A DNA stretch of 64,000 nucleotides from SAR202 cluster bacterium (GCA_009392285.1 VFGU01000012.1:62001-126000), one strand, 5' to 3'; counted from the first letter of the stretch, positions 41,937-51,966 are shown. The notes: a model not told the origin generated them from the letters alone. Program-made: numbers and translations.

Positions 41937-43040
41937 ATGATTATTAGATCAGCAATTTCAAAATTAAAAAATAGTTTCGTCTATAGGCCACCCTCAGGTG
42001 ACAAGAACGAAGAGCCTTCTTTAGAGGAGTTGCTCGGAAAACTTAATTTTAAGATTCCTAAGATACCTGGCCTAGGAGGCGGTTCTCCTTTTCTAGGGTT
42101 GATTATTATTGCTGTGATAGCAGTGTTATGGATTGCCTCTGGTGTTTATACAGTTTCTCCTGACGAAAAAGCGGTATTAAGAACTTTTGGTAGATATGTC
42201 TCAACTACTGATCCAGGATTGAGGTGGCATTGGCCAGGCCCGATTGGGAATACTGACATAGTTGCTGTTACTAAGACTAGAAGAATGGAACTAGGTTTTA
42301 GAGGATCTGAAGTACAGGCAGGTATTTTTCAAGAGGTTCCTGCTGAAGCAAATATGATTACAGGAGATGAAAATATTGTTAAAGCACAGGCAGTAATCCA
42401 ATATCGAATTAGTGACCCAAAAGCATACCTCTTTGATGTAGATGACCCAGGTGAAGGGGATAGGGATATTAACGAGGGCCAACCGGATGGTAAGACTCTT
42501 AGAGATATTGCTGAAACTACCTTGAGACAAGTTGTAGGTTCTAGAAATATTGACGATATTTTAACTACTGAAAAAGAAGCAGTTCAACAGGAAGTTTTAA
42601 CTAAAATGAGAGAGATAAATGCTGCATATAAAACTGGAATAGATGTCCAGCAGGTTTTATTACAGAATGTAAATCCTCCTGCCGAAGTGCAAGATGCCTT
42701 TGAAGATGTGGTAAGGGCACGAGAGGATAGAGATAGGATTATCAATTTGGCTGAAGCATACCAAGCAGAACAAATTCCATTAGCTCAAGGTAAAGCAGCA
42801 AGAGTTGTTGAGGCAGCAGAAGCATACAAAGAAGGAAGATTACAGATTGCTCAAGGTGAAGCTGCAGGATTTGAAGAATTATTAAAAGCTTATTCCCTTT
42901 CTAAGGATGTAACTAGAACAAGGCTATACCTTGATGCAATTGATAATATTTTGCCGAGAGTAAAGAAGTACATTATTTCTGACTCAGCGTCTGCACTACC
43001 ACTTCTTCAACTTGATGGTAAATCTGGAGGTATTGAATAA
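41937..43040 (+). CDS. hflK: FtsH protease activity modulator HflK
   Basis: Inner-membrane SPFH/band-7 protein of 367 residues: short cytoplasmic N-terminus rich in Gly/Pro, one membrane helix (about residues 55-75), then the SPFH domain (YTVSPDEKAVLRTFGRY, LRQVVGSRNIDDIL, NVNPPAEVQDAFEDV) and C-terminal Ala/Glu coiled coil. It assembles with HflC and modulates FtsH. Stop directly abuts hflC. Probable leaderless start. Confidence 0.93.
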   Translation: MIIRSAISKLKNSFVYRPPSGDKNEEPSLEELLGKLNFKIPKIPGLGGGSPFLGLIIIAVIAVLWIASGVYTVSPDEKAVLRTFGRYVSTTDPGLRWHWPGPIGNTDIVAVTKTRRMELGFRGSEVQAGIFQEVPAEANMITGDENIVKAQAVIQYRISDPKAYLFDVDDPGEGDRDINEGQPDGKTLRDIAETTLRQVVGSRNIDDILTTEKEAVQQEVLTKMREINAAYKTGIDVQQVLLQNVNPPAEVQDAFEDVVRAREDRDRIINLAEAYQAEQIPLAQGKAARVVEAAEAYKEGRLQIAQGEAAGFEELLKAYSLSKDVTRTRLYLDAIDNILPRVKKYIISDSASALPLLQLDGKSGGIE

Positions 43041-44105
43041 ATGAGAAAGACATTGATTCCAATAGCTGTAGTTTTGGTCTTCCTTTTCATAGGATTGCCT
43101 CAAGTATTTTTCGTAGTTGATGAAACTGAATTGGCTATTGTGACTAGATTCGGTGCGTTTCAAAGAGACTATCAAAGTCCGGGATTAAAGATAAAAACTC
43201 CAATAATTGAAAATGTAACTAAATTTGATAAAAGATTATTAAGGATTGATGCTCCACCAACTAGTTTGCTAACTAAAGATAAGAAAAATCTAGTAATAGA
43301 TGCTTATGCAAGATATAAAATTGTTGACCCTCTATTGTTTTTTCAAGCAATTGGAAATGAGTTGCAGGCAGAATCAAAATTAGGAGATATAGTTAATTCA
43401 AGATTGAGGGATGAGGTTGCGCAAGATGACCAGGAAGAAGTAATTTCTGAAGTTAGAGAGTTGATTATGAATAGAGTAACAAAAGCAAGCAATCTTGTTG
43501 ATATAAGCAGGCAAGAAGCAATTAATTTGGCAGGAGGATTAACTGACTCTTCTCTAAAGATTGAACTTATTTCTAAATCTAATGTATCTGATTCAAGGCC
43601 AGCAACTAGCCAGGAAATTGAACAGATGAAAACATCTCCATCGCCCTCTGAATTAGAAGGATTTGAAATTAGATATAAGTTGCCTCTAATAGATGTTTTT
43701 GGTGCAGAGATTATTGATGTAAGAATAAAAAGAGCCGACTTTCCAGATGCAATTCAGAATTCTGTGTTTGCTAGAATGCAAGCCGAACGAGAGAGAATTG
43801 CTAGTGGTCTTAGAGCTGAAGGAGCACAAAGAGATGCTGAAATAAGAGCTAATGTTGATAGACAAGTTACTGTGCTAGTTGAAACTGCCGAGGGTACTTC
43901 TGCAAGATTAAGAGGTGAAGCAGAATCAGAGGCTATAGCAGTTTTGGCAGAATCTCTTAACAAAGATCCTGAGTTGTATGCATTTAAGAGATATTTAGAG
44001 ACCTATGCTAAGTCATTAAATGAGGAGGATACAATTGTTCTATCGTCTGACAGCCCTTTATTTAAATATCTAAAAGATCAAAGTTATGCAGAGATTTTAG
44101 AATAA
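43041..44105 (+). CDS. hflC: FtsH protease activity modulator HflC
   Basis: 354-residue partner of HflK, with N-terminal membrane helix (about 5-25), SPFH domain (VDETELAIVTRFGAF, LLTKDKKNLVIDAYARYKI) and a C-terminal coiled coil (ARMQAERERIASGLRAEG). The hflK-hflC order is standard. It starts one base after hflK. An internal insertion around residues 190-210 (SRPATSQEIEQMKTSPSPSE) is slightly longer than in common HflC. Confidence 0.93.
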   Translation: MRKTLIPIAVVLVFLFIGLPQVFFVVDETELAIVTRFGAFQRDYQSPGLKIKTPIIENVTKFDKRLLRIDAPPTSLLTKDKKNLVIDAYARYKIVDPLLFFQAIGNELQAESKLGDIVNSRLRDEVAQDDQEEVISEVRELIMNRVTKASNLVDISRQEAINLAGGLTDSSLKIELISKSNVSDSRPATSQEIEQMKTSPSPSELEGFEIRYKLPLIDVFGAEIIDVRIKRADFPDAIQNSVFARMQAERERIASGLRAEGAQRDAEIRANVDRQVTVLVETAEGTSARLRGEAESEAIAVLAESLNKDPELYAFKRYLETYAKSLNEEDTIVLSSDSPLFKYLKDQSYAEILE

Positions 44106-44136
44106 TCCTAACGTCACTAACATAGTAAAAATCAAT

Positions 44137-44760
44137 TTATTTTTTAGATAACTCTAAAAATTTTTTAATCTTTTCTATATCTTTAACTCCATTAGTTTCT
44201 ACGCCTGATGAGGTATCAACACCATATGGTGAAAAATCTTTGATAAGGGATTCTATATTCTTTATATCTAGTCCTCCAGATACTAATACATTAGTTAGGC
44301 CTATAACATTTTTTGCTTTATTCCAATCAAATTTATTCCCTGTACCTCCAAGTTTTTTATCATGGTAACTATCCAAAACTACATAGTTATGCACCAATAA
44401 AGCTTTTTGTACGTAGTCTAAGATTTGATCTGAACTATCTGATTCTCTTATTCTTATTTGTCTTATAGAAGGAATGCTTACATCAAAATCTCTGTCTCCA
44501 CAAAGTTGTATCATGTCTAAATCAGTTTCATCTAAAATCCCATCAATTTCAGATAAATCTTGATTGCCAAATAATCCAACAGACTTCACTTTTGATTCTG
44601 GAAATTTATTTTTTATATTATTTGTTATTTCTAAGCATTCTTGTGTCCCTATTTCTCTTTTTGATCCATTTACAAATATAAACCCAATATAATTTGCACC
44701 ATATTTAACAGCGGCTTCAGCAGCCTCTATACTCCTGATCCCACAAATTTTTACTTGCAT
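44137..44760 (-). CDS. trpF: Phosphoribosylanthranilate isomerase (TrpF)
   Basis: 207 residues. VKICGIR holds the catalytic Cys at the N-terminus, with DMIQLCG, VLVSGGLD, and DTSSGVE as phosphate-binding signatures. Third step of tryptophan synthesis. Last gene of the trp operon, overlapping trpC by 10 bases. Confidence 0.95.
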   Translation of the reverse strand: MQVKICGIRSIEAAEAAVKYGANYIGFIFVNGSKREIGTQECLEITNNIKNKFPESKVKSVGLFGNQDLSEIDGILDETDLDMIQLCGDRDFDVSIPSIRQIRIRESDSSDQILDYVQKALLVHNYVVLDSYHDKKLGGTGNKFDWNKAKNVIGLTNVLVSGGLDIKNIESLIKDFSPYGVDTSSGVETNGVKDIEKIKKFLELSKK

Positions 44761-45554
44761 TTTTTTACACTTGATAATTGCTTAATATGGCTCTGTATAT
44801 TGTTATTAATCAGTATAGATTCTCCAATCAAAACAGCATCGGCTCCTGCATTAGCCATTCTTTTAACATCATCAATATTCTTTAATCCGCTTTCTGCGAT
44901 TAGAATTTTATCTTTAGGGACTGCAGGAGCTAATTTTTCAAAAACATCCAGAGATGTTTCAAGATTATTTAAATTTCTATTATTTATTCCGATGATATTC
45001 GCTCCATGGTTCAAAGCGATATCTAATTCTTTTTCGTTAAACACTTCTACAAGAGGTGCAATAGAAATCTCTGAGCACAAATTTAATAATGATTTCAGTT
45101 TATGTTCTTCTAATATTGAAACTATAATCAAAATCGCTGATGCACCATTTGTGGCTCCCTCTAAAATTTGATATTCATCGATTACGAAATCTTTTTGTAA
45201 AATCGGTGTATTCATTTTTCTACCTATTTCACTTATTTTCTTTAGATCAGATATTGAGCCACTAAACTTTGTTTTTTCAGTTAAGATTGAAATCGCTGAT
45301 GCACCATTATTTATATAATCTAAAGCAAATTCTTCAAGATCAATATTTTGATTAATTTCTCCCGCTGAAGCCGAAGATCTTTTAATTTCTGCAATTAGAG
45401 CAACATTCGAAGAATCGAATATTGATAAAAAGTCAGATGCCGAATAATTTTCTATAGATTTATCAAGAACACTAATCGGTGATTTAACTTTATTTTCCTC
45501 AACTAGTTTCTTTTTGTAATTTAATATTTTTTCTAGAACGTCTCCGTATTTCAT
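44751..45554 (-). CDS. trpC: Indole-3-glycerol-phosphate synthase (TrpC)
   Basis: 267-residue TIM barrel. Substrate and catalytic residues in LIAEIKRSSASAGEI, the ILQKDFVIDEYQI segment, and GINNRNLNNL; C-terminal phosphate loop is NAGADAVLIGESI. Converts CdRP to indole-3-glycerol phosphate. 3 bases after trpD, overlapping trpF by 10. Confidence 0.95.
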   Translation of the reverse strand: MKYGDVLEKILNYKKKLVEENKVKSPISVLDKSIENYSASDFLSIFDSSNVALIAEIKRSSASAGEINQNIDLEEFALDYINNGASAISILTEKTKFSGSISDLKKISEIGRKMNTPILQKDFVIDEYQILEGATNGASAILIIVSILEEHKLKSLLNLCSEISIAPLVEVFNEKELDIALNHGANIIGINNRNLNNLETSLDVFEKLAPAVPKDKILIAESGLKNIDDVKRMANAGADAVLIGESILINNNIQSHIKQLSSVKKCK

Positions 45555-45557
45555 TAA

Positions 45558-46610
45558 CTAGTCCATTTTGTTGCTCAAATTTATTAGTTCTAATAATTTT
45601 GATTGAGCAGCGCCGCTATCAATAGAGATTTTTGCCATTTCAGCTGCGTCATGAAAACTATCAGTTTTACCAGAAGCAACTAATGCCGAAGCAGAATTAA
45701 TCACTACCGCATTTCTTCTTGATGCAATTGGACTATTATCTAAAGGGTCAGAACCTTTTCCATCAAATATATCTTTTATAGTTTCAGCGCTTTCAGAAAT
45801 ACTATCAACAACTAAATTGGTTAAATTTGATTCTGGAAGCCCAAAGTCAGATATTCTTGCTCTCCTTCTCTTTACAGAGTCTCCTGACACTTGCCATATG
45901 GTTGTATTTCCTTCAATACTTACTTCGTCAAGATTATTATGACCATTTACAACTAATGAATTTTTAGTGCCAAGAATTTTTAAAGCCTCTGCTACTTTTT
46001 CTGCAGCTTCATAATTAGATATTCCTATCAACTGATTAGATGCGCCTGCAGGGTTTGTAAGCGGTCCTAATATATTAAAAACAGTAGGAACTCCCACCTC
46101 TCTTCTTAATGGTGATGCAAATTTCATTGCTGGGTGAAACGATTGAGCAAAAATAAAACCTATACCAATATCTTCAATACATTTTTTAACTGAGTATGGA
46201 GATAGTGTTATTTTTACACCCATTTCTTCAAGGACATCAGCGCTTCCTGATGATCCAGATATTGCTCTGTTTCCGTGTTTAGCAACTTTAACTCCAGCAC
46301 CAGCAACCACAAATGCAACAGATGTAGATATATTGAAAGTCTTTAAACCATCTCCGCCTGTTCCGCATGTATCTAGTAAAGGCTCATCAAGTTCTACTTT
46401 TAATGATTTCTCTCTCATCCCTGTGGCAAGCCCTGCTATCTCAGTGGAAGTCTCACCTTTCATTTTGAGCCCCATAATAAATGATCCAAATTGAGCAGGA
46501 GTAACATCTCCTCTCATTATCTCATCCATTGTAGAGTTAGCTAATTCAAAAGATAAATCTTCATTTTTTGAAATCAATTTTATTGCTTCTATTATATTTT
46601 TGTTTTCCAT
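45558..46610 (-). CDS. trpD: Anthranilate phosphoribosyltransferase (TrpD)
   Basis: 350 residues. The PRPP/anthranilate sites DTCGTGGDGLKTFNIST, KHGNRAISGSSGSADVLE and NILGPLTNPAGASNQLIG are intact. Stand-alone type, not fused to TrpG. Its start overlaps the trpG stop by one base, so translation is coupled. Confidence 0.95.
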   Translation of the reverse strand: MENKNIIEAIKLISKNEDLSFELANSTMDEIMRGDVTPAQFGSFIMGLKMKGETSTEIAGLATGMREKSLKVELDEPLLDTCGTGGDGLKTFNISTSVAFVVAGAGVKVAKHGNRAISGSSGSADVLEEMGVKITLSPYSVKKCIEDIGIGFIFAQSFHPAMKFASPLRREVGVPTVFNILGPLTNPAGASNQLIGISNYEAAEKVAEALKILGTKNSLVVNGHNNLDEVSIEGNTTIWQVSGDSVKRRRARISDFGLPESNLTNLVVDSISESAETIKDIFDGKGSDPLDNSPIASRRNAVVINSASALVASGKTDSFHDAAEMAKISIDSGAAQSKLLELINLSNKMD

Positions 46611-47173
46611 TATTTACCTAGAAAATTTTTTATCATTTCCATGCCAAACTCTGTAAAAATTGACTCAGGATGGAATTGTATGCCTTCTACGTTGTATTCT
46701 TTATGTCTAACACCCATTATAACTCCACTATCACTTCTTGCAGAAACCTCTAATTCTTCTGGCAAGGTTTCTTCTTCTATAGCAAGTGAGTGATATCTTA
46801 CTACTTTAAGAGGGTTTTTTATATTTTTAAAAATACCTTTTCCGTCATGTGTAATTATTGAAGTCTTTCCATGTTTTATTTCGCCTGCATATCCGACCTT
46901 TGCTCCAAATGTTGAGCCAATACATTGATGTCCTAGGCAAACTCCTAATATAGGAACTTTATCTGCCATATGTTTAATTAATTTTTCCGAAATTCCTGCA
47001 TTTTCTGGATTTGAGGGGCCAGGAGATATGACTATTTTTTCAGGATTTAAAGACTGAATTTCTTTGATACTTATTTCGTCGTTTCTGAATACATTAACTT
47101 CTGCGCCAAGATCAATCATGTATTGAAAAAGGTTATAAGTGAAACTATCGTAATTATCTAATAAAACAATCAT
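46610..47173 (-). CDS. trpG: Anthranilate synthase component II, glutamine amidotransferase (TrpG/PabA)
   Basis: 187-residue class I glutaminase with the oxyanion segment SPGPSNPENAG, nucleophile Cys in GVCLGHQCIG and HPES near the end. It provides ammonia to component I and may also serve aminodeoxychorismate synthase as PabA. Two trpE-like genes precede it; it could pair with either. Confidence 0.94.
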   Translation of the reverse strand: MIVLLDNYDSFTYNLFQYMIDLGAEVNVFRNDEISIKEIQSLNPEKIVISPGPSNPENAGISEKLIKHMADKVPILGVCLGHQCIGSTFGAKVGYAGEIKHGKTSIITHDGKGIFKNIKNPLKVVRYHSLAIEEETLPEELEVSARSDSGVIMGVRHKEYNVEGIQFHPESIFTEFGMEMIKNFLGK

Positions 47174-47175
47174 AT

Positions 47176-48603
47176 CTATATAAAAGCCCTCATTTTGTCT
47201 AAGGTTTCTTGATATTCTACCTCAGGAACAGAGTCGAATACTATTCCTCCTCCACCATTAAATGAAACTTTGCCATCTTTTTTTATTATCGTTCTTATTA
47301 TAGTACTGGTATCAATATTGCCATTTTTTGAGAACCATCCTATTGCCCCACAGTATGGCCCTCTTCCTTCTGGTTCCAGATCATTAATAAGTTCTGATGC
47401 TCTAATTTTTGGTGCACCAACCAATGTTCCTATTGGAAATGTTGATGAAAATGCATCGAGAGAATCTTTATCATTTGTTATAATTCCGGTTACTTCTGAA
47501 ACAAGGTGGATCACATTATTATATATTTGAGTTTCCATTAAACTTTTTACTTTTACTGTCCCTTTTTTTGATACTTTACCTAGATCATTTCTTGCTAAAT
47601 CTACAAGCATTATGTGCTCGGCTTTATCTTTAATGCTGGATTTTAATTTAATTTCTAACTCACTACTATCTATATTGGGATTGTTCCCGATTGTTCCTGC
47701 AACAGGTCTTATGGTTGCAATATTCCCTTTAACTGATAGAAACATCTCAGGTGAAGAACCCGTAATTGAGAAATCAGGACAAACCAATTGATATAAATAC
47801 TCTGATGGATAGTTCTTAGACAGATGGTATATCAAATTAGCATTCTCTATTTCTATAGATTTTTGAAACCTCTGAGTTAATACACATTGAATAAGTTCGC
47901 CTTCAATAATTTGGTTTTTTATATTTGATATATTTTTTAAATAGTCTTTTTTTTCTACAATTGGAAGACTTTTAGTATTTAAAAATCTATCAATTTCAGC
48001 ATTGATTTTATTTAGATTAAAATTAAAGGAATATATATTTTTCGCCAAATCTTCTAGTTTATTTTTGCCTTTTTCATAAGAATCTATTTCTTGGGATGAC
48101 GATACAATTGTAGATAATGTTAATGTATTTTGGTCATGGTGAATTGTAGCAATTGTTTTAGGGACTAAAAATAGAGATTCAGGACACCCCAATGGGTCTG
48201 CCTTGAAGTTAGGCGTTTTTTCAAAGTATTTAAAACATTCATATGATACGTATCCAAATGCGCCAATATGATCAATAGTTTCTTCACAATAAATATTATT
48301 TCTTTGATCCATTAATATCTTTCTTAACTTTGTCATAGGATTCGCGTTGTTGATAGTTATTATTTTTTCTATTTCAATGCCAATCATGGTTTTGGTTGGA
48401 TGTTTTTCCCCTGAAGATATTCTTTGGAAAATAAAACCTGGGCTTTTTTGATCAGAATTTAAATGACTCAATAATAATACTCCGTCACTATTAAAATTAG
48501 GGATTTCAATTGATATGACTATCGACTTATATTGTTCAGAAAGTCTTTTATATTTATCTATGTCAGGAAAAATATGGTTATGGATTTTTTGATCTTTCTG
48601 CAT
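47176..48603 (-). CDS. Second anthranilate-synthase-component-I-like protein
   Basis: 475 residues, chorismate-binding fold: ITGSSPEMF, AEHIMLVDLARNDLG, GAPKIRASELI and NGGGGIV. The N-terminal Trp-feedback motif LLES is absent (LLLSHLNSD in its place), and the RPIAGTRPRG loop reads RPVAGTIGNN, so the Arg/Gly loop differs. The catalytic Ala of PxAGT is that of TrpE rather than the Lys seen in PabB. Its start overlaps the first trpE by 26 bases. A feedback-insensitive TrpE, an isochorismate/ADC-type variant, or a specialised subunit are the options. Confidence 0.8.
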   Translation of the reverse strand: MQKDQKIHNHIFPDIDKYKRLSEQYKSIVISIEIPNFNSDGVLLLSHLNSDQKSPGFIFQRISSGEKHPTKTMIGIEIEKIITINNANPMTKLRKILMDQRNNIYCEETIDHIGAFGYVSYECFKYFEKTPNFKADPLGCPESLFLVPKTIATIHHDQNTLTLSTIVSSSQEIDSYEKGKNKLEDLAKNIYSFNFNLNKINAEIDRFLNTKSLPIVEKKDYLKNISNIKNQIIEGELIQCVLTQRFQKSIEIENANLIYHLSKNYPSEYLYQLVCPDFSITGSSPEMFLSVKGNIATIRPVAGTIGNNPNIDSSELEIKLKSSIKDKAEHIMLVDLARNDLGKVSKKGTVKVKSLMETQIYNNVIHLVSEVTGIITNDKDSLDAFSSTFPIGTLVGAPKIRASELINDLEPEGRGPYCGAIGWFSKNGNIDTSTIIRTIIKKDGKVSFNGGGGIVFDSVPEVEYQETLDKMRAFI

Positions 48604-50047
48604 ATTCCAAAGCCTTTATCAAGGCTCCCATCTTAGCTAAACATTCGTTATGTTCTGTTTCAGGGTCAGAGTCAGCTACAATCCCTGCTCCTGCTTGAAT
48701 GATTGCAGTATTTTCTTTCAATACAATCGTTCTTATAGCTATTGCTGTATCCATACTTCCATCAAAAGAGAAGTATCCTACTGCGCCAGAATATGGGCCA
48801 CGTTGGAATGGCTCTCTTTCTGAAATTTGCTTCATTGCCCTAACCTTAGGGGCCCCGCTAACAGTACCAGCAGGAAAAGCAGATCTTAGAACATCAAATG
48901 CGTTATAGTTATCTGATAATTCTGCCTCTACATGAGATACTATGTGCATAACATGAGAGTACCTTTCTATTTCCATTTGTTGGGTTACATTAACTGTTCC
49001 AGGTTTAGCAATTTTACCTAGATCGTTCCTTCCCAAATCTAAAAGCATTAAATGCTCCGATATTTCTTTTTCGTCACTTAATAAGTCTTTTTCATTATTG
49101 CGATCCTCTTCATCGGTTTTACCTCTTGGCCGGGTACCAGCTATAGGGTGAACAGCGATTTTATTGTTATCTAGTTTAACCAGTAGTTCAGGAGATGAGC
49201 CGATTATTTGAAAATTTTCGAAGTCCAATAAAAACATGTAGGGTGAAGGATTTATATTTCTTAATGAATTAAAAATATCTATTGCTGATGACTCGGTTTT
49301 AACTTTTAACTTTTGAGATAAAACTGCCTGAATCATTTCTCCTTCGTAAATTAATTTCTTAGTATCTTCTACTGATTCCATAAATTTTTCTTTTGGGGTT
49401 ATATGTTCTATTTCCAGATTATTTTTTTCAGGTTTATTTTTTTCATCTTCAATATTAGATTCAGTTATTTGAGAAATTATATGTTCTATTTCTGTTAAAC
49501 AATCATTGTATTGTTTTTCAAAATTTGCCCCATCTCTTAAGTCTGCATTACTTACAACAAAAATACTTTCCTCTTCATGATCAAAAATAATCAGAGAACT
49601 TCCTATGAGAAAAATACTTTCAGGAAAATATGCTAAAGAATCTTTAATTTTTTTTACACTTGGTTCAAAATAACTTACTGCTTCATATGACAGGAAACCT
49701 ACTGCCCCTCCACTGAATTGAGGAAGATCTATTATCTCAGCCCTTTTTATGTTACTTATACTTTTTTCAAGAATTATAAGTGGATCAGCATTCGCTATAT
49801 TTTCATTCTTTCCTGTTTTTATAATTTCTTTGGGGTTTATTCCAATAAAACTATATCTGGCAAATTCCTTATTCCCTTCCACTGATTCAAGCAAGAAAGA
49901 ATTTGATTTGTTATTTAAGTTTTTATACACAGATACAGGAGAAAACTTCCCTTTATTAATCTTAATAAATATTGGAATGTAGTTATAAGATTCTGATAGT
50001 TCCTTAAAATTATCAAAACTTGGAGAAGCAGGATTTTGTACTACCAT
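48578..50047 (-). CDS. trpE: Anthranilate synthase component I (TrpE)
   Basis: 489 residues with the Trp-regulatory site LLES in SNSFLLESVEGN, so feedback-inhibited. Chorismate-site landmarks IIGSSPELL, HPIAGTRPRG, SEHLMLLDLGRND, GTVSGAPKVRAM, and QAGAGIVADSDPE are canonical. It follows trpS with a 7-base overlap and precedes the divergent copy. First committed enzyme of Trp synthesis. Confidence 0.95.
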   Translation of the reverse strand: MVVQNPASPSFDNFKELSESYNYIPIFIKINKGKFSPVSVYKNLNNKSNSFLLESVEGNKEFARYSFIGINPKEIIKTGKNENIANADPLIILEKSISNIKRAEIIDLPQFSGGAVGFLSYEAVSYFEPSVKKIKDSLAYFPESIFLIGSSLIIFDHEEESIFVVSNADLRDGANFEKQYNDCLTEIEHIISQITESNIEDEKNKPEKNNLEIEHITPKEKFMESVEDTKKLIYEGEMIQAVLSQKLKVKTESSAIDIFNSLRNINPSPYMFLLDFENFQIIGSSPELLVKLDNNKIAVHPIAGTRPRGKTDEEDRNNEKDLLSDEKEISEHLMLLDLGRNDLGKIAKPGTVNVTQQMEIERYSHVMHIVSHVEAELSDNYNAFDVLRSAFPAGTVSGAPKVRAMKQISEREPFQRGPYSGAVGYFSFDGSMDTAIAIRTIVLKENTAIIQAGAGIVADSDPETEHNECLAKMGALIKALEYAERSKNP

Positions 50048-51051
50048 TTTGACGTGTATGAATCTATCTTCATTGCTGCTCTGACCATTTTCATAGTTTC
50101 GCTAGCTATTTCTCTTGCCTTACTTGTCCCAGACATTAGGGCATCTTCCACTTCTTTAGGGTTATTTTCATAATATTCTCTCTTTTCCCTTATAGGCGAA
50201 AGGAAATTGTTTAAAGACTCAGCTAGATCCTTTTTTACTTCGACATCTCCTACTTTTCCTTCTCTATACCTTTTCTTAAAATCATCTACCTTTTCTTTAT
50301 CTGGATTGAATGCATCATGATATTGAAATAAAGGGTTTCCTTCTACTGTACCTGGGTCTGTTGCCTTTAATCTTTTTGGATCAGTGTACATTGACATTAC
50401 AGCCTTATTTACTTGCTCCTCTGAGAATCTTAGCTCAATAACATTGCCTTTAGATTTGCTCATTTTATTATTGCCGTCTATACCTTTAAGTCTAGGAACT
50501 CTTCCTATTTTAGTATCAGGTTCCTTAAAAATCGGTTCAAAAATTCTATTGAATTTTCTTACCACTTCTCTTGTCATCTCGATGTGGGGAGCTTGATCTT
50601 CTCCAACTGGCACAAGATCTGCTCTAGGTAAAAGGATATCTGCTACCTGACTCATAGGGTAGTTAAAAAATCCTACTGTTCTCTTTTCAATAGATAGCTG
50701 ATCTAATTCACCTTTTAAAGTTGGGTTTCTTTCAAGCATTCCTAGTGGAGTTACAAAACTTAACAGCATAGTCAATTCTGCATGCTCTGGTACATAACTT
50801 TGGATCACAAAATTGCTTTTTGAAGGGTCTAATCCAACTGAAAGCCAATCAATTGTTACTTGTTTAACCGAGTCTGTAATTTTATCAATATCATCAAAAT
50901 TATCTCCAAGTGCTTGGTAATCAGCTATCAAGAAGAAGCATTCATAAGAATCCTGAAATTCAAGCCAAGTTTCTAGGGCCCCAGCATAATGGCCTAAATG
51001 CAACGCCCCGGTTGGTCTAATACCCGTTAAGATTCTTTTCTTGTTAGACAT
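50041..51051 (-). CDS. trpS: Tryptophanyl-tRNA synthetase
   Basis: 336-residue class Ic synthetase with the HIGH-like motif GALHLGHYAGAL and KMSKSKGN. Length equals typical TrpRS. It stands inside the trp biosynthetic operon, between an aldo/keto reductase and trpE with overlaps of 0-7 bases, so charging enzyme and pathway are co-expressed. No Trp-rich leader peptide or T-box was found upstream. Confidence 0.95.
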   Translation of the reverse strand: MSNKKRILTGIRPTGALHLGHYAGALETWLEFQDSYECFFLIADYQALGDNFDDIDKITDSVKQVTIDWLSVGLDPSKSNFVIQSYVPEHAELTMLLSFVTPLGMLERNPTLKGELDQLSIEKRTVGFFNYPMSQVADILLPRADLVPVGEDQAPHIEMTREVVRKFNRIFEPIFKEPDTKIGRVPRLKGIDGNNKMSKSKGNVIELRFSEEQVNKAVMSMYTDPKRLKATDPGTVEGNPLFQYHDAFNPDKEKVDDFKKRYREGKVGDVEVKKDLAESLNNFLSPIREKREYYENNPKEVEDALMSGTSKAREIASETMKMVRAAMKIDSYTSKW

Positions 51052-51966
51052 TTATGTTCTTTGCTCCCAGTCTTTACCTAATTTATCGTATCTTTCACAA
51101 AGTTCATTAATTGTTTTTTTACTTATAGGCAGAGAATTGTTGAATGTATCTACATTATTTTTTAAATGACTAGGGTTTTGAGTTCCAATTATTCCTACAT
51201 TTACTTCTTTGAAACCAAATACGAACCCCATTGAAGTTAATATTCTATCATCAGGCTCATCTTCTAATATGCCTGTTTCGCCAATGATTTGCGCTCTTTT
51301 ATAGTATTCTTCTGCATAATTTGAAGGAGCAGAATGAACATGCGGATTTTCTAAGGCTCTCCATGCTCCGTTTGCTATAGGTCGTTTTGCTATTAGCCCT
51401 ATATTGTTATCTTTTATGATTTGAAAAAGTTCGTACCGAGCTTTTTGCTCTACTAGATTAAAACTCGTTTGGATCGTTTCAAAGAGACCGCTTTTTGCAG
51501 CCCAAATTGCTGCTTCGTTATCTCCGCTAAAACCTAAATGCAATACCTTTCCTTCTTCTTTGGCTTCACTCATTGCTCGGAAAGTTTCTCCCTCTTCCAA
51601 TTCTTTAAGTGTGCATGAATGAATCTGTATCAAATCTAATCTGTCAGTCCTTAATAGTTTTAAACTTCTTTCAATGCTTAATTTAACCCCCTCATAACTC
51701 CAATCTTCTAGGCTGCTATCAAATTTTGAGGCATGACCACATTTTGAAGCCAAAATTATCTCATCCCTATTAGAAGACATCGCTTTTCCAAAAAATTCTT
51801 CACTTCTGTTATAGCAAGAAGAGGTATCGAAAAAATTTATTCCTGAATCAAATGCATTGATTAATACCTCTTTAGCAACAGATTCATCGCTTGACCCTAT
51901 TTCTGATAGACCTATTCCTAGTCTACTGACATTTAAACCTGTGTTTCCTAATTGAACTTTTTCCAT
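51052..51966 (-). CDS. Aldo/keto reductase
   Basis: 304 residues, AKR barrel with Asp and Tyr in FFDTSSCYNRSE, Lys in LASKCG, His in QIHSCT and IGTQNPSHLKNN. NAD(P)H-dependent reductase of aldehydes or sugars; substrate unknown. It is the first gene of the AKR-trpS-trp operon on the minus strand, abutting trpS. It lies between the DUF5679 unit and trpS. Confidence 0.87.
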   Translation of the reverse strand: MEKVQLGNTGLNVSRLGIGLSEIGSSDESVAKEVLINAFDSGINFFDTSSCYNRSEEFFGKAMSSNRDEIILASKCGHASKFDSSLEDWSYEGVKLSIERSLKLLRTDRLDLIQIHSCTLKELEEGETFRAMSEAKEEGKVLHLGFSGDNEAAIWAAKSGLFETIQTSFNLVEQKARYELFQIIKDNNIGLIAKRPIANGAWRALENPHVHSAPSNYAEEYYKRAQIIGETGILEDEPDDRILTSMGFVFGFKEVNVGIIGTQNPSHLKNNVDTFNNSLPISKKTINELCERYDKLGKDWEQRT

